Source of the DNA: Corallincola platygyrae
GTDB lineage: Bacteria > Pseudomonadota > Gammaproteobacteria > Enterobacterales > Neiellaceae
NCBI RefSeq assembly: GCF_039544265.1
Contig: NZ_BAABLI010000013.1
Coordinates: forward strand, 66,320 to 130,319
DNA: 64,000 bases
Direction of reading: 5' to 3'
Of the stretch, positions 26,290 through 34,550 are shown piece after piece; positions within the stretch are counted from its first letter, which is position 1; the number at the start of each line of letters is the position of its first letter. The notes below the pieces were generated by a model that worked only from the letters and a program-made list of their open reading frames with translations, was not told the DNA's origin and did not search any database. The position numbers were made by a program, and so were the translations under genes.

Positions 26290-28122
26290 TTAAGCAGCTT
26301 CGCCGCGAGTATCGAATTGAACCTGCCACTGCTCTTCGCCATCGATAGGCATGGCGGCCAGCTCTAGTGTGCCCAGTTCATTAATGCTTGCCTGAAGTAA
26401 CACCGGCACAACCTCTCCCGGTGTGCGGCCATCGGCGGGCAGCGTAGCTTCAATGGCGGGCAGCTCGTCAAGCTCACCTTCGCTCCAAAAATCAAGCACA
26501 TGACCGGGTTGATCGTCACGACGAACGGTCGAACTAAAGAATCGGAACCGAACGGGTTGGCCAACCACTAAGCCAAACTCCTGGGTAGGTAACGATGCGT
26601 CCGAACCCTCCTCCATACCAAATGGCGCAATGCAGAAAGCCTCGATAGGCGCTTCCATGCCGGGCACCGCTGGCATCGCGCTTTCAATCCCCACGTAGTA
26701 GCTGGATGCTGTACCGCCACGAATACGCACACCTTTACCACTGCGCACATTGCCAAAGTAGGCAGCACCAATGGCGACCGCCTGGTCTGGGTCGTTGCCT
26801 TCAAGTCGCTTGATAGGTGCCGCCCCATCATCACTCAGCCATTGATTCAGTACTGAAAGAATACGTTGAGTGAGTGCATTGGCTTTTACTACGCCGCCGT
26901 TAAACAGCACCGCAGTGGGGTGCAGGAAGCGAGCGTGCTCAGGCAGATTAATATCTTCAAACTCTGCCGTCGCATGGCGTTGTTTACTAAGGAATGCGGC
27001 AAGATGTCTGGTCACTGCCGGATCCTGAGCATATGGCAGGCTAAGCTTGGTCAGTGCTGTACGCGCTCGCTGTGCGACAGGCGCATCAACAGGTGTTTGA
27101 GGGAAGAAACCTTCAACCAGTACCTGCTCGACTTCCTGGCGAGTAAGCTCTGTTCGTAAACTACCGCCGATCAAGCTCGAGCCTCGACTTGGTACAACAA
27201 TCGGCACTTCGTTCAGGCTCTCGTCGTTGAACAGTTGTTCTTTGGCGACTCGACAGCCGTGAGACAAGGCTAACAGCTGCCAAGGCTGAAGTTGCGTGCC
27301 TTGGGCTGCCATTTTTTGACGAACGGTATGGGCCAGCGCCAAGTCCATGTTGTCGCCACCAAGCAGCAGGTGATCACCAACGGCGATTCGATTCAGCTCC
27401 AGCGCGCCTTCACTTTCGGTCACGGCAATCAGTGACAAGTCGGTTGTACCGCCACCGAGGTCGACAACCAGGATCACATCGCCGGGGGATACCTGTTCGC
27501 GCCATTGCCCTTCACTACCCGAGATCCAGCTATAAAGCGCCGCCTGAGGTTCTTCAAGCAGGGTTGCGTTGTGCAACCCAACCTCTTTGGCCGCTAATGC
27601 AGTCAGTTCCCGTGCAGATGGGTCAAAAGATGCGGGTACCGTGATGGTGACCTGCTGCTCGGCAAGTAACGCTTCTGGGTGTGCCTGATCCCAAGCGTTG
27701 ACCATGTGTTGAAGGTAGTGACGACATACTTCAAACGGAGATAGCTGATTTACACCTTCGGCAGGTTGCAGCGGCAGCAGCGGCGCTCGGCGGTCAACTT
27801 CGCCATGACCAAGCCAGCTTTTTGCGCTGCTTACCAGTCTGTTTGGCGTTTTTGCGCCGAGTTCTCTCGCTAAGAGTCCAGCTACATAGGGGCTCTCACC
27901 CCAGGGTAATTGGCTCTGGTGAGCTGGTAGCTCTGCTTCATGGGGTAAATAGGCAAATGAGGGCAGGGCGTTTTTGGCTTCTATCTGGCCTGGGCCAACC
28001 AATTGCGGGATCGCAAACAATTGTTGTGGTTGAGGTTCACCATCTGCATTCAATTCGGAGTAGGCGAGTACACAATGGGTCGTGCCGAGGTCTATACCAA
28101 CGGTAAATTTGGCTTCGCTCAT
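26290..28122 (-). CDS. Hsp70-family protein (DnaK/HscC-like)
   Basis: A 610-residue Hsp70. The ATPase motifs are TVGIDLGTTHCVLAY, VVDLGGGTTDLSLI and VLFNGGVVKAN, and a C-terminal beta-rich part of about 130 residues stands for the substrate-binding domain. A helical lid and a DnaK-type acidic tail are missing. Its ATG overlaps the DUF2760 stop by four bases (ATGA type), so the two are translationally coupled. The following gene is a second, larger Hsp70. Confidence 0.92.
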   Translation of the reverse strand: MSEAKFTVGIDLGTTHCVLAYSELNADGEPQPQQLFAIPQLVGPGQIEAKNALPSFAYLPHEAELPAHQSQLPWGESPYVAGLLARELGAKTPNRLVSSAKSWLGHGEVDRRAPLLPLQPAEGVNQLSPFEVCRHYLQHMVNAWDQAHPEALLAEQQVTITVPASFDPSARELTALAAKEVGLHNATLLEEPQAALYSWISGSEGQWREQVSPGDVILVVDLGGGTTDLSLIAVTESEGALELNRIAVGDHLLLGGDNMDLALAHTVRQKMAAQGTQLQPWQLLALSHGCRVAKEQLFNDESLNEVPIVVPSRGSSLIGGSLRTELTRQEVEQVLVEGFFPQTPVDAPVAQRARTALTKLSLPYAQDPAVTRHLAAFLSKQRHATAEFEDINLPEHARFLHPTAVLFNGGVVKANALTQRILSVLNQWLSDDGAAPIKRLEGNDPDQAVAIGAAYFGNVRSGKGVRIRGGTASSYYVGIESAMPAVPGMEAPIEAFCIAPFGMEEGSDASLPTQEFGLVVGQPVRFRFFSSTVRRDDQPGHVLDFWSEGELDELPAIEATLPADGRTPGEVVPVLLQASINELGTLELAAMPIDGEEQWQVQFDTRGEAA

Positions 28123-28631
28123 AGTTCAACCTCCGCAGGTGCAAGAATACTGAACTCGTATCCTTCTACGGTTTGTGGCAATTCAATTCTTGTCGCACGC
28201 CACCCTTTGTGAATCAGCGTGCCATTGAATGGCGCACTGCCATTGATATTTCCTGTCAGGCGATAGGCTTGGGTATCAAAACCATCTGCCAATGTAATCG
28301 GACTCCCTTCTACTGTTTCAGCGACAGGTTCAAGGGTGATGTGTTCTTTAATGGCTTTGTTTAAGCCTTGGTGAACAACACGGGCAGCGGCACCGATTTG
28401 GTCATCACTGAAAGCTGTCACATCTTCGTTGATAAAGTCGAGCAGGCGTCCCTCTTTTTGCAGCAGGGACAGAAGCTGGAGTGCACCATCAGTATTGCTG
28501 CTGGTCAGTGTGACGGGTTCCGGCGTTGCAGTCGCTTCAGAAACGGAAGAGGAGACTAGTTGTTCGGTATAGGAACGGCTGAAAAGGATCTTGAAGGCGA
28601 TACCGATACGCGCAAAAAAATGTGTTTGCAT
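28119..28631 (-). CDS. DUF2760 protein
   Basis: A 170-residue protein of the DUF2760 type, which as I recall accompanies the pair of Hsp70 genes that follows here. The N-terminus is amphipathic, then an LQLLSLLQKEGRLLDFINED segment and a C-terminal beta-rich part ending in SILAPAEVEL. No enzyme motif is visible. It is the first gene of the operon and overlaps the next by four bases. It may be an adaptor or substrate-targeting factor for the Hsp70s; that is inference. Confidence 0.8.
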   Translation of the reverse strand: MQTHFFARIGIAFKILFSRSYTEQLVSSSVSEATATPEPVTLTSSNTDGALQLLSLLQKEGRLLDFINEDVTAFSDDQIGAAARVVHQGLNKAIKEHITLEPVAETVEGSPITLADGFDTQAYRLTGNINGSAPFNGTLIHKGWRATRIELPQTVEGYEFSILAPAEVEL

Positions 28632-28961
28632 CTGAGTTCTCTATCGTTGTTTGGTTTGAAAGGTGCAGGGCTCGATTGGTGGCTTGTTAGGAAAGGCTGA
28701 CTCGGCAGGCCTTCCTGGCCACGGCTAGCTGCACCGTTATGATTTTCAATTGAGCAATAATTTACCAAAAAAATGTGATCTGGACAGCGTTTTATTGGTC
28801 TGAGTTGTTCTTCATTACAGATTATTGATCACGACGTCAGCAGATGCTTTGCGCCATAGCAGAAACTGCGTCATGCTGAGAACGTTAAAAAGGTGTTAAT
28901 AGATAGTCGTTGAAACCTTAAGTAAAGCCCTGTTGGGTGAACCTAGAAGTGCCGGTTTGAT
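28632..28961. other. Intergenic region between divergent Hsp70 operon and HDOD gene
   Basis: This 330-bp stretch must hold promoters for both directions. It contains one copy of TTCAATTGAG (28745-28754), the arm also found before the Crp-type gene. I see no small gene or terminator in it. Confidence 0.6.
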
Positions 28962-30401
28962 ATGAGTAAAGATGGGATTAAAGGCACGGAAGCCTGGGTT
29001 GAAAAAATTGGTAAGTACGAACTGCCTGCGCTTGCGGCGACGGTTCGTAACTTAGAGAAAATGGCCAGCAATGATACAGCTTCATTAGCGAGTTTGGGCC
29101 AATCAGTTCTTCACGATCAGGGGCTAACGTCCCGTATTCTTCGCGTGGTTAATAGCGTCACCTATGGCGTCGGCCGAAACCGAGTAACTACCGTTAGTCG
29201 AGCCGCTGTCATATTGGGATACAACACGCTAAAGCACATCTGTATTACCGCGAAGATGATCGACAGCATGTTACGCAACCGAGACATCAATAAGCAGGTA
29301 CATGATCGTCTGCTGCGGTTAATGGCAAAGTCATTTCATGCAGCCATGCTCGCCCGCACGCTGATTGGCGAACATGACGAAGACACCCGAGAAGAGGTCT
29401 ACATTGCCGCGCTGCTCCATGAACTGGGTGAGATAGCCTTCTGGTCAATGGGAGGGCCTATCACAGAGGAGCTAGATGAACGACTGAGTGAACGCCGCGG
29501 CTCGAAAGATCAGTTGGTTCATGAAGTTCTCGGCACCAGTTTTGACCAGATCAGTGTAGGACTAGCCAGCTCCTGGAACATGGGCGAAATGTTGATTCGA
29601 TCGATTGAAGACCCTGGCAGACGTACACCTGAGATGCGTGCTATTGAACTGGCAACTAACTACAGCGATGCCTTGACCGACCCTGAAGCCAGAGTTGATG
29701 TGGCCAGTTGCCTGAGTGACATGGCCGAACTGATGGGGATCCCGGTTGCAGGTATTAAACGACGCCTAAAACGTTGTACTGAAGAATCTGTCGAGTTGGC
29801 TGTTTCTTATGGTGCTGAAGCGTTGACAGAATACCTGGATCCTAAAGCCGATCTAAGTCGATTTGAAAACGAAGATATACACCACAAATCGGATGAAATG
29901 ATGCAACTGAAGATGTTGCGTGAACTGACCCAACTGTCTGCAGAAAAAGCAGATCTCAACCTGTTGGTTAATACAGCAATTGAGGGTTTACACCGGGGGG
30001 TGGGTATGGACCGCGTAATCGTGCTGATGGTCAACCAACAAAAAGACCGATTAACGCCAAGGTTTGTATCCTGTCAAAACGCCGAAAAAATAGAAACTGG
30101 GTTTGTTTTCCCTCTTTCAGCGGCACAAACCGTGTTTGATGATGTGTATAAAGACCAGGCACCATTGTGGGTAGAAGAGCCAAACGCAGAAGCTTGGCGG
30201 CAGAAATTAACACCCGCTATCAGAGGTTTATCGGAAGGTATGTCGTTTTTTACAGGCCCTTTGGTGGTTAACGGCAAGTGTTTGGGTTTGATATACAGTG
30301 ACAGGGCAGAAACAGAAAGGCCTCTGAAGCGCGATGATTTCGCGGCATTTAACCACTTTGTCGGCCAGTTATCACTTTGCCTCTCTTTGGCTATCAGGTA
30401 G
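28962..30401 (+). CDS. HDOD-domain signalling protein with C-terminal GAF domain
   Basis: A 479-residue cytoplasmic protein. Residues about 15-215 form an HDOD domain (ELPALAATVRNLEKM, VVNSVTYGVGRNRVTTVSRA, LLHELGEIAFWSMGG), a catalytically inactive relative of HD phosphohydrolases used in output of signalling systems. Residues about 310-479 resemble a GAF ligand-binding domain. There is no receiver domain, so it is probably controlled by a ligand. A bidirectional terminator follows; it is convergent with a GGDEF gene. Confidence 0.86.
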   Translation: MSKDGIKGTEAWVEKIGKYELPALAATVRNLEKMASNDTASLASLGQSVLHDQGLTSRILRVVNSVTYGVGRNRVTTVSRAAVILGYNTLKHICITAKMIDSMLRNRDINKQVHDRLLRLMAKSFHAAMLARTLIGEHDEDTREEVYIAALLHELGEIAFWSMGGPITEELDERLSERRGSKDQLVHEVLGTSFDQISVGLASSWNMGEMLIRSIEDPGRRTPEMRAIELATNYSDALTDPEARVDVASCLSDMAELMGIPVAGIKRRLKRCTEESVELAVSYGAEALTEYLDPKADLSRFENEDIHHKSDEMMQLKMLRELTQLSAEKADLNLLVNTAIEGLHRGVGMDRVIVLMVNQQKDRLTPRFVSCQNAEKIETGFVFPLSAAQTVFDDVYKDQAPLWVEEPNAEAWRQKLTPAIRGLSEGMSFFTGPLVVNGKCLGLIYSDRAETERPLKRDDFAAFNHFVGQLSLCLSLAIR

Positions 30402-30430
30402 TTGAAACCGGTTAATGTTCATCCAATTAA

Positions 30431-30455
30431 AAGGCGCCTGTTTGGCGCCTTTTTT
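30431..30455 (+). terminator. Bidirectional terminator between HDOD and GGDEF genes
   Basis: AAGGCGCC and GGCGCCTT with a five-base loop, followed by T residues on the plus strand and flanked by TTAA on the minus strand. Confidence 0.88.
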
Positions 30456-30472
30456 AGCGGCTTCAAAAGTCA

Positions 30473-30997
30473 CTAGGCTGATTTGATATGATGAAACGGA
30501 GCAATCTGTGCGGAAGCTTCCGTGATAAGGTCTTCGACGTCCGTTGAGCGGTTAGGAAAGAAGCCTGCGATGCCGGTGGAGTAATGCAACTCTGGCGCGT
30601 TTTGCGTCACAGCTTCCTGAAACTTTTCCAATGCTATTTGTGTATGCGCCAATGGCGTATTAGTAAAAAGCACTACGAACTGATTTCCCGACATGCGTGC
30701 GGTCAGATCGGTCACTCTAAAGGTGCTGCGCATTAATTCGGCGAACCGCTTCAGCTTCAACATATTCAGTGGCGAAACATCATTTCCTCTATCGCAACCA
30801 TGCAACTCAAAATAGACCAATGTCGCAGGCGCACCCTGGCGAGCACACAGGTTCAACATATGTTGAGCCAGAAAAATGAAACCCAGCCTGTTTCCCGTGC
30901 CAGTCAGTTCATCCAAAGTGGATTGCCTCAGCGCAGCCAGGCGCTTTTTTTCATCGGCAGGTATATGGGGCGTATTCACAATGACAACCTCAGAATT
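30473..30997 (-). CDS. Short GGDEF-domain protein, degenerate active site
   Basis: About 174 residues forming a lone GGDEF domain. DELTGTGNR at the start is near the usual D-x-LTGLxNR, but the active-site loop reads SGNQF instead of GG(D/E)EF and there is no RxxD inhibition site before it. It is therefore unlikely to make c-di-GMP and may bind GTP or c-di-GMP as an effector. ATG 30997 is preferred; the frame is open to 31048. Confidence 0.75.
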   Translation of the reverse strand, partial: NSEVVIVNTPHIPADEKKRLAALRQSTLDELTGTGNRLGFIFLAQHMLNLCARQGAPATLVYFELHGCDRGNDVSPLNMLKLKRFAELMRSTFRVTDLTARMSGNQFVVLFTNTPLAHTQIALEKFQEAVTQNAPELHYSTGIAGFFPNRSTDVEDLITEASAQIAPFHHIKSA

Positions 30998-31196
30998 CAT
31001 AGCAACTTTCTTGAGACTCGTTCGCTGATTTAAAGCTAAAGCAAACACTAATTAAGAGAGTTGCTAATAAGCCATTATTTTCAAGATTAGGTCGCCTCGG
31101 AGGAAACCAAAAGGTGAATCGGTTGTTTTGTGACCATCCTCTAAACCAGGATTTGTCAAATATTGAGGGGTAAAATTCGTTGTTATCTCTGTAAAG

Positions 31197-31721
31197 CTAA
31201 TTGGAAAAGTAGTCTTCCGGATTTAGGAAAAAAGCCTTTTTCCAACCCTGCGTTTCACTCGACATTAGCCAAAAGTAAGGGAGTAATGTGACTACCGAAT
31301 AGTGCAGATGTGGCGCCTTGCCTATAGCGTTGCCCGTGGCTCCAACACCACCCAGTCTGTCTCCTTGTGATACCCAAAACTGGTCTGTCAGTGGGTCTTC
31401 ACTTAAGTGCGCGTAATAATGAATGCGCCATTTGGGTCCCAGTACTAATACTACTCGTCCACCCATGGGCCATTCGCCTGCGAACATCACCAGACCACCG
31501 GTGCTGGCTGCCACTGGTGTGCCATTGTCCGCAAAGATATCTATGCCCTTATGAACGCCAGATCTGCCCCAAGGTTCAAACCAAAAGGTATCTGGATGCC
31601 AGTCATTTTTGCTGGCTCCTTCGACTGGGATCTGCTGTGAGCCGGGTAACAGCAGGCCCAAGATAAGGATGGCCAGCAAAAAAAACAGAAAGATTTTGAA
31701 AGCCCTGGTTTTTGTTGGCAT
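31197..31721 (-). CDS. Membrane-anchored M23 family metallopeptidase
   Basis: A 174-residue LytM/M23-type peptidase with one N-terminal membrane anchor (about residues 8-26). The zinc motifs are HKGIDIFA (H-x3-D) and HLHYSV (H-x-H), with an extra His in HYYAHLS, so it should be catalytically competent and cut peptidoglycan cross-links. There is no coiled coil or LysM domain. It lies 27 bp after pheA, as if in the same transcript, with its own start ATG at 31721. Confidence 0.88.
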   Translation of the reverse strand: MPTKTRAFKIFLFFLLAILILGLLLPGSQQIPVEGASKNDWHPDTFWFEPWGRSGVHKGIDIFADNGTPVAASTGGLVMFAGEWPMGGRVVLVLGPKWRIHYYAHLSEDPLTDQFWVSQGDRLGGVGATGNAIGKAPHLHYSVVTLLPYFWLMSSETQGWKKAFFLNPEDYFSN

Positions 31722-31748
31722 CTAAACGTCCTTGTTGGTTGTTAATAC

Positions 31749-33752
31749 TCAGGCGCTCAACCCACTCATCAAGTTTGAAAACTGCTCAAAGCTCAATGTC
31801 TTGCCATCTGATAGCGCGGTGTCTGGTTGGGGGTGGATGTCCACAATAATGCCATCAGCACCTGCTGCTCTTGATGCATAGGTCAACGGCGCCAGCTGAT
31901 TGATATCACTGATAGCATGGGTAGGGTCAACGATAACCGGCAAATGTGTCATGGATTTCAGTGCTGGAATGGCACCAAGATCCAGCGTTTGACGAGCAGC
32001 GCCTTCGAATGTGCGGATGCCTCTTTCACAGAGAATGACTTGACGGTTACCTTGCGCCATGATGGTTTCCGCCGCCTGTAGCAGTTCGTCAAGGCTCGCC
32101 ATTAAGCCACGCTTGAGAATGACCGGGCGGTGGGTACGTCCAACCTCTTGCAGCAGTTCAAGGTTCTGCATGTTGCGAGCGCCTATCTGCAGCAAGTCAG
32201 CTTGTCTGGCAACTTCAGCAACCTGATCGGGCTGGTGCACTTCGGTGACAAAGGGCAGCTCGTAACGCAGACCGGCTTCGCGCAGTAATTGCAGCGTCTG
32301 CCCTTGATTCGGCAAGTTATTATCCAGGTTCAGCTGCGGTGGGTAAAGCGCACCGCGTAACACCGCTGCGCCATGTTCTTTGACCTGTTGCGCACATGCC
32401 ATGAGTTGCGCCTGTGATTCGATCACGCCAGGCCCTGCGAAGGTCACGAACTGACCGCCGCCAATAGTGACGTTTCGCAATCGGATCTGGGTATTTTCCT
32501 GGCTTTCTCGGCTGACCAAAGGGGCGGAGGAGGTTTTGGTTTTTGACGAGCCTTCAGTGTTATCCCCTGTTGGTAAAGGCAGCTTTTCCAGTGGCACCTG
32601 AGTCGGACTTACTTCTTCGGAAGGATAGCAGCCAAGGACCTTCAGGTAGCGTGTAATTCGAGTGAGGGCTTCCAATGCGCTCTGCACATTGCTGCTGCGC
32701 AGGTTACCTTCGACATCTATGTAGAACATCTCTTCCCAAGGGTTACCCTGAATAGGGCGAGACTCCAACTTACACATGTTCAGGCCATGCTCCCGCATCA
32801 CCAACAACGCCTCAACCAGAGAGCCAGGCTTTTGATCAACGGACATAATCAAGGTGGTTTTGGCTGGTATCTGCTCTGCCACTTCCACTGGTTTTCTGGC
32901 AATAACTATAAAGCGACTGAAGTTCTCTTTCTGGTTTGCCAGCCCCGTTTTGATTGGCGTCAGGCCATACAGCTCACCACCGTCGGCACTGCCAATAGCA
33001 GCAACATGAGGATCTTTGAGTTCACTGACTTTAAGGAAAGCACTGGAGGAACTGTCACAAGGCTCAATTTTTACGCCCGTCAATGTGTCCAGATATTCGC
33101 TGCATTGTTGCGCGGGTTGAAAGTGGGCATAGATGGTATTGATTTGATTTTCTGTGGTTGGGGCGGCTGTCAGCAGGCAATGTTCAACAGGTAAGGTCAT
33201 TTCGCCAACAATGGAGCAGGTCGTATGCTGCAACACGTCATAAACCTGGGTAATACCGCCCGATGAGGTGTTTTCTATCGGCAACATGGCATAGTCAGCG
33301 TTGCCGGATTCAACTTCCTGAATGATTTGGGTGAAACTGCTACAGCCTCGCTCTACCAGATCTTCACAGATACGGCTGAAGTACTTTCTCATTGCCAGGT
33401 AGCTGTATGAACCTTTATCTCCCAGGAAGGCGACGCGGTAGACAGGTTGGCGATTTTCAGGGTTTGCCAGCTGTTGCAACAACGCCTGCTGGGTGAGCAC
33501 TGAATCTTCGATGATGGTGTGGTAAATCTGAGTGACGTAGTGGGCGTCTAAGCCGAGGTCTCGGCCTTTTTTGATCAGGGTTACCAGCAGCGCTTCTTCT
33601 CTGGCTTGGTCGCGAACAGCTTTGGTGACCTCAATTTTGCTACGCGCTACATCTAACGAAAGTTCGCGCCTACGGGACAGTAGCTTCAATACTGAACTAT
33701 CTAACTCTGTGATCTCTTTACGAATCTCATCCAGTGATAGTGGCTTGGTCAT
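31749..33752 (-). CDS. pheA: Chorismate mutase-prephenate dehydratase fused to a DAHP-synthase-like domain
   Basis: From ATG 33752 (GGGAG at -12) the 667 residues hold four parts: chorismate mutase (about 2-90), prephenate dehydratase (about 105-285, with DSSSSAF and SRF), an ACT domain that senses Phe (about 298-375, ESRP at 330) and, after a linker, a type I-beta DAHP-synthase-like domain (about 424-665). The first three make phenylpyruvate from chorismate under Phe feedback. The E. coli P-protein has 386 residues, so the last domain is an addition. It keeps LCERGIRTFE, the metal His in DPTHA and Asp 649, but the metal Cys of AGPCSVES is Gly (AGPGVIES), KPRT is missing (RGALYPPQLN), and the metal Glu is Asp (VDIHP). 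Its activity is doubtful. Confidence 0.93.
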   Translation of the reverse strand: MTKPLSLDEIRKEITELDSSVLKLLSRRRELSLDVARSKIEVTKAVRDQAREEALLVTLIKKGRDLGLDAHYVTQIYHTIIEDSVLTQQALLQQLANPENRQPVYRVAFLGDKGSYSYLAMRKYFSRICEDLVERGCSSFTQIIQEVESGNADYAMLPIENTSSGGITQVYDVLQHTTCSIVGEMTLPVEHCLLTAAPTTENQINTIYAHFQPAQQCSEYLDTLTGVKIEPCDSSSSAFLKVSELKDPHVAAIGSADGGELYGLTPIKTGLANQKENFSRFIVIARKPVEVAEQIPAKTTLIMSVDQKPGSLVEALLVMREHGLNMCKLESRPIQGNPWEEMFYIDVEGNLRSSNVQSALEALTRITRYLKVLGCYPSEEVSPTQVPLEKLPLPTGDNTEGSSKTKTSSAPLVSRESQENTQIRLRNVTIGGGQFVTFAGPGVIESQAQLMACAQQVKEHGAAVLRGALYPPQLNLDNNLPNQGQTLQLLREAGLRYELPFVTEVHQPDQVAEVARQADLLQIGARNMQNLELLQEVGRTHRPVILKRGLMASLDELLQAAETIMAQGNRQVILCERGIRTFEGAARQTLDLGAIPALKSMTHLPVIVDPTHAISDINQLAPLTYASRAAGADGIIVDIHPQPDTALSDGKTLSFEQFSNLMSGLSA

Positions 33753-33774
33753 CCGTATTGCTCCCAAAATTCAT

Positions 33775-33806
33775 GTAAAAAAAAGCCTCCCGCAGTGGGG
33801 AGGCTT
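33775..33806 (-). terminator. pheA attenuator: terminator hairpin
   Basis: On the minus strand AAGCCTCCC and GGGAGGCTT pair around CACTGC and are followed by eight T. It lies 24 bp after the leader-peptide stop and 23 bp before the pheA start, as expected of segment 3:4 of an amino-acid attenuator. Its left arm can alternatively pair with the GCGGGAGGC of the leader peptide codons (33846-33854), forming the antiterminator. Confidence 0.92.
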
Positions 33807-33830
33807 GTTTATTCGTCTTTCTTTGTGTCT

Positions 33831-33905
33831 TTACACGACGAAATCGCCTCCCGCGGTGCGGGTGGTAAAGGCAAAAAGAAAGAAAAACAAAATATTCAGT
33901 TTCAT
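33831..33905 (-). CDS. pheL: Phe leader peptide (PheL) of the pheA attenuator
   Basis: Twenty-four codons, ATG to TAA, reading MKLNILFFFLFAFTTR and then TAGGDFVV: six Phe, five of them within seven codons. Scarcity of charged tRNA-Phe would stall the ribosome there and free the downstream GCGGGAGGC to pair with the left arm of the terminator. The codons for the peptide end hold the pause hairpin CCCGC-ACC-GCGGG. This is the E. coli pheL arrangement with a different sequence. No Shine-Dalgarno site is visible, and the promoter position suggests a nearly leaderless message. Confidence 0.9.
   Translation of the reverse strand: MKLNILFFFLFAFTTRTAGGDFVV
33846..33861 (-). promoter_or_regulatory. 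pheA attenuator: pause hairpin / antiterminator strand
   Basis: CCCGC-ACC-GCGGG on the minus strand (segment 1:2). Its right arm, extended to GCGGGAGGC, is the same sequence as the right arm of the terminator and so can take over the left arm of the terminator (segment 2:3). The mutually exclusive pairs are seen directly in the sequence. Confidence 0.85.
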
Positions 33906-33911
33906 GGGGTC

Positions 33912-33940
33912 AATCTATGGGGGATTGCTTGCAGTGTCAA
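33912..33940 (-). promoter_or_regulatory. Sigma-70 promoter of pheL-pheA
   Basis: TTGACA (33935-33940) and TAGATT (33912-33917) on the minus strand, with an ideal 17-bp spacer. The expected start of transcription falls six to nine bases beyond the -10, at or next to the pheL ATG at 33905. Confidence 0.75.
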
Positions 33941-33955
33941 GGCGATGATACAGAA

Positions 33956-33977
33956 GAGCGGGGAATTTCCCCGCTCA
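33956..33977 (-). terminator. Hairpin after raiA
   Basis: GAGCGGGGAA and TTCCCCGCTC form a perfect palindromic stem downstream of raiA and before the pheL promoter. The following TTCTGT is a poor T run, so termination may be partial and some raiA transcripts could run into pheA. Confidence 0.5.
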
Positions 33978-33995
33978 GTGGCTTGACATCGGATG

Positions 33996-34364
33996 TTAGG
34001 CCGCGTCAGTGATCTCCTCTATCGGCTCGCCGGCGATGACGCCATCGCGACACTGATTTTTACCGCTTCTAGCGCCACGGTGGGCGGAAGGCTTGTGTTG
34101 ATAGCGGTTGAGTTGGCGCTCCAGGCGCTGGCCAAGCAGGTTGATTGCAGCATACATATCTTCATGCTCTGCTTTGGCGAAAATCTTGTCATTAGGTACC
34201 GTGATTGAGGCTTCTATCTGATGGAGTTTTTTCTCCTGGGTAATGATGACATGGGGATTGATGAGTGCAATGTCGAGGCGCTCTAACTTACTGAATCTGG
34301 ATTCGATACGCGCGCGGATAGAATCGGTGAGTTCAAGGTGTTTCGCGGTGATTTCGATGCGCAT
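33996..34364 (-). CDS. raiA: Ribosome-associated inhibitor / hibernation factor (RaiA/HPF family)
   Basis: A protein of about 122 residues that binds the decoding centre of the 30S subunit in stationary phase or cold and blocks translation. It opens with MRIEITAKHLELTDSIRARI, the first strand and helix of the fold, and has KLHQIEASITVPNDKIFAKAEHEDMYAAI. The C-terminal tail is Arg/His-rich then acidic, like RaiA (YfiA). The SD AGGAG fits ATG 34364 better than ATG 34370. Its place just upstream of pheL-pheA is the same as in E. coli and Shewanella. Confidence 0.9.
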   Translation of the reverse strand: MRIEITAKHLELTDSIRARIESRFSKLERLDIALINPHVIITQEKKLHQIEASITVPNDKIFAKAEHEDMYAAINLLGQRLERQLNRYQHKPSAHRGARSGKNQCRDGVIAGEPIEEITDAA

Positions 34365-34550
34365 AGGCATTCTCCTCTTATCACTGTTTTCACTTTCTTC
34401 GTAGACAGACTATCGCGCTCTTGGTTCCGTTGGAATTGATCCTAATCACGCTTCTCACCGGCTGAAAAAGTTCCCGATTGGTTTGTGATGAAGTCACCAA
34501 TTCTGCTAACGTGCAGAAAAAATCAACTTGAAAAAAAGGTGATTGTCTCC

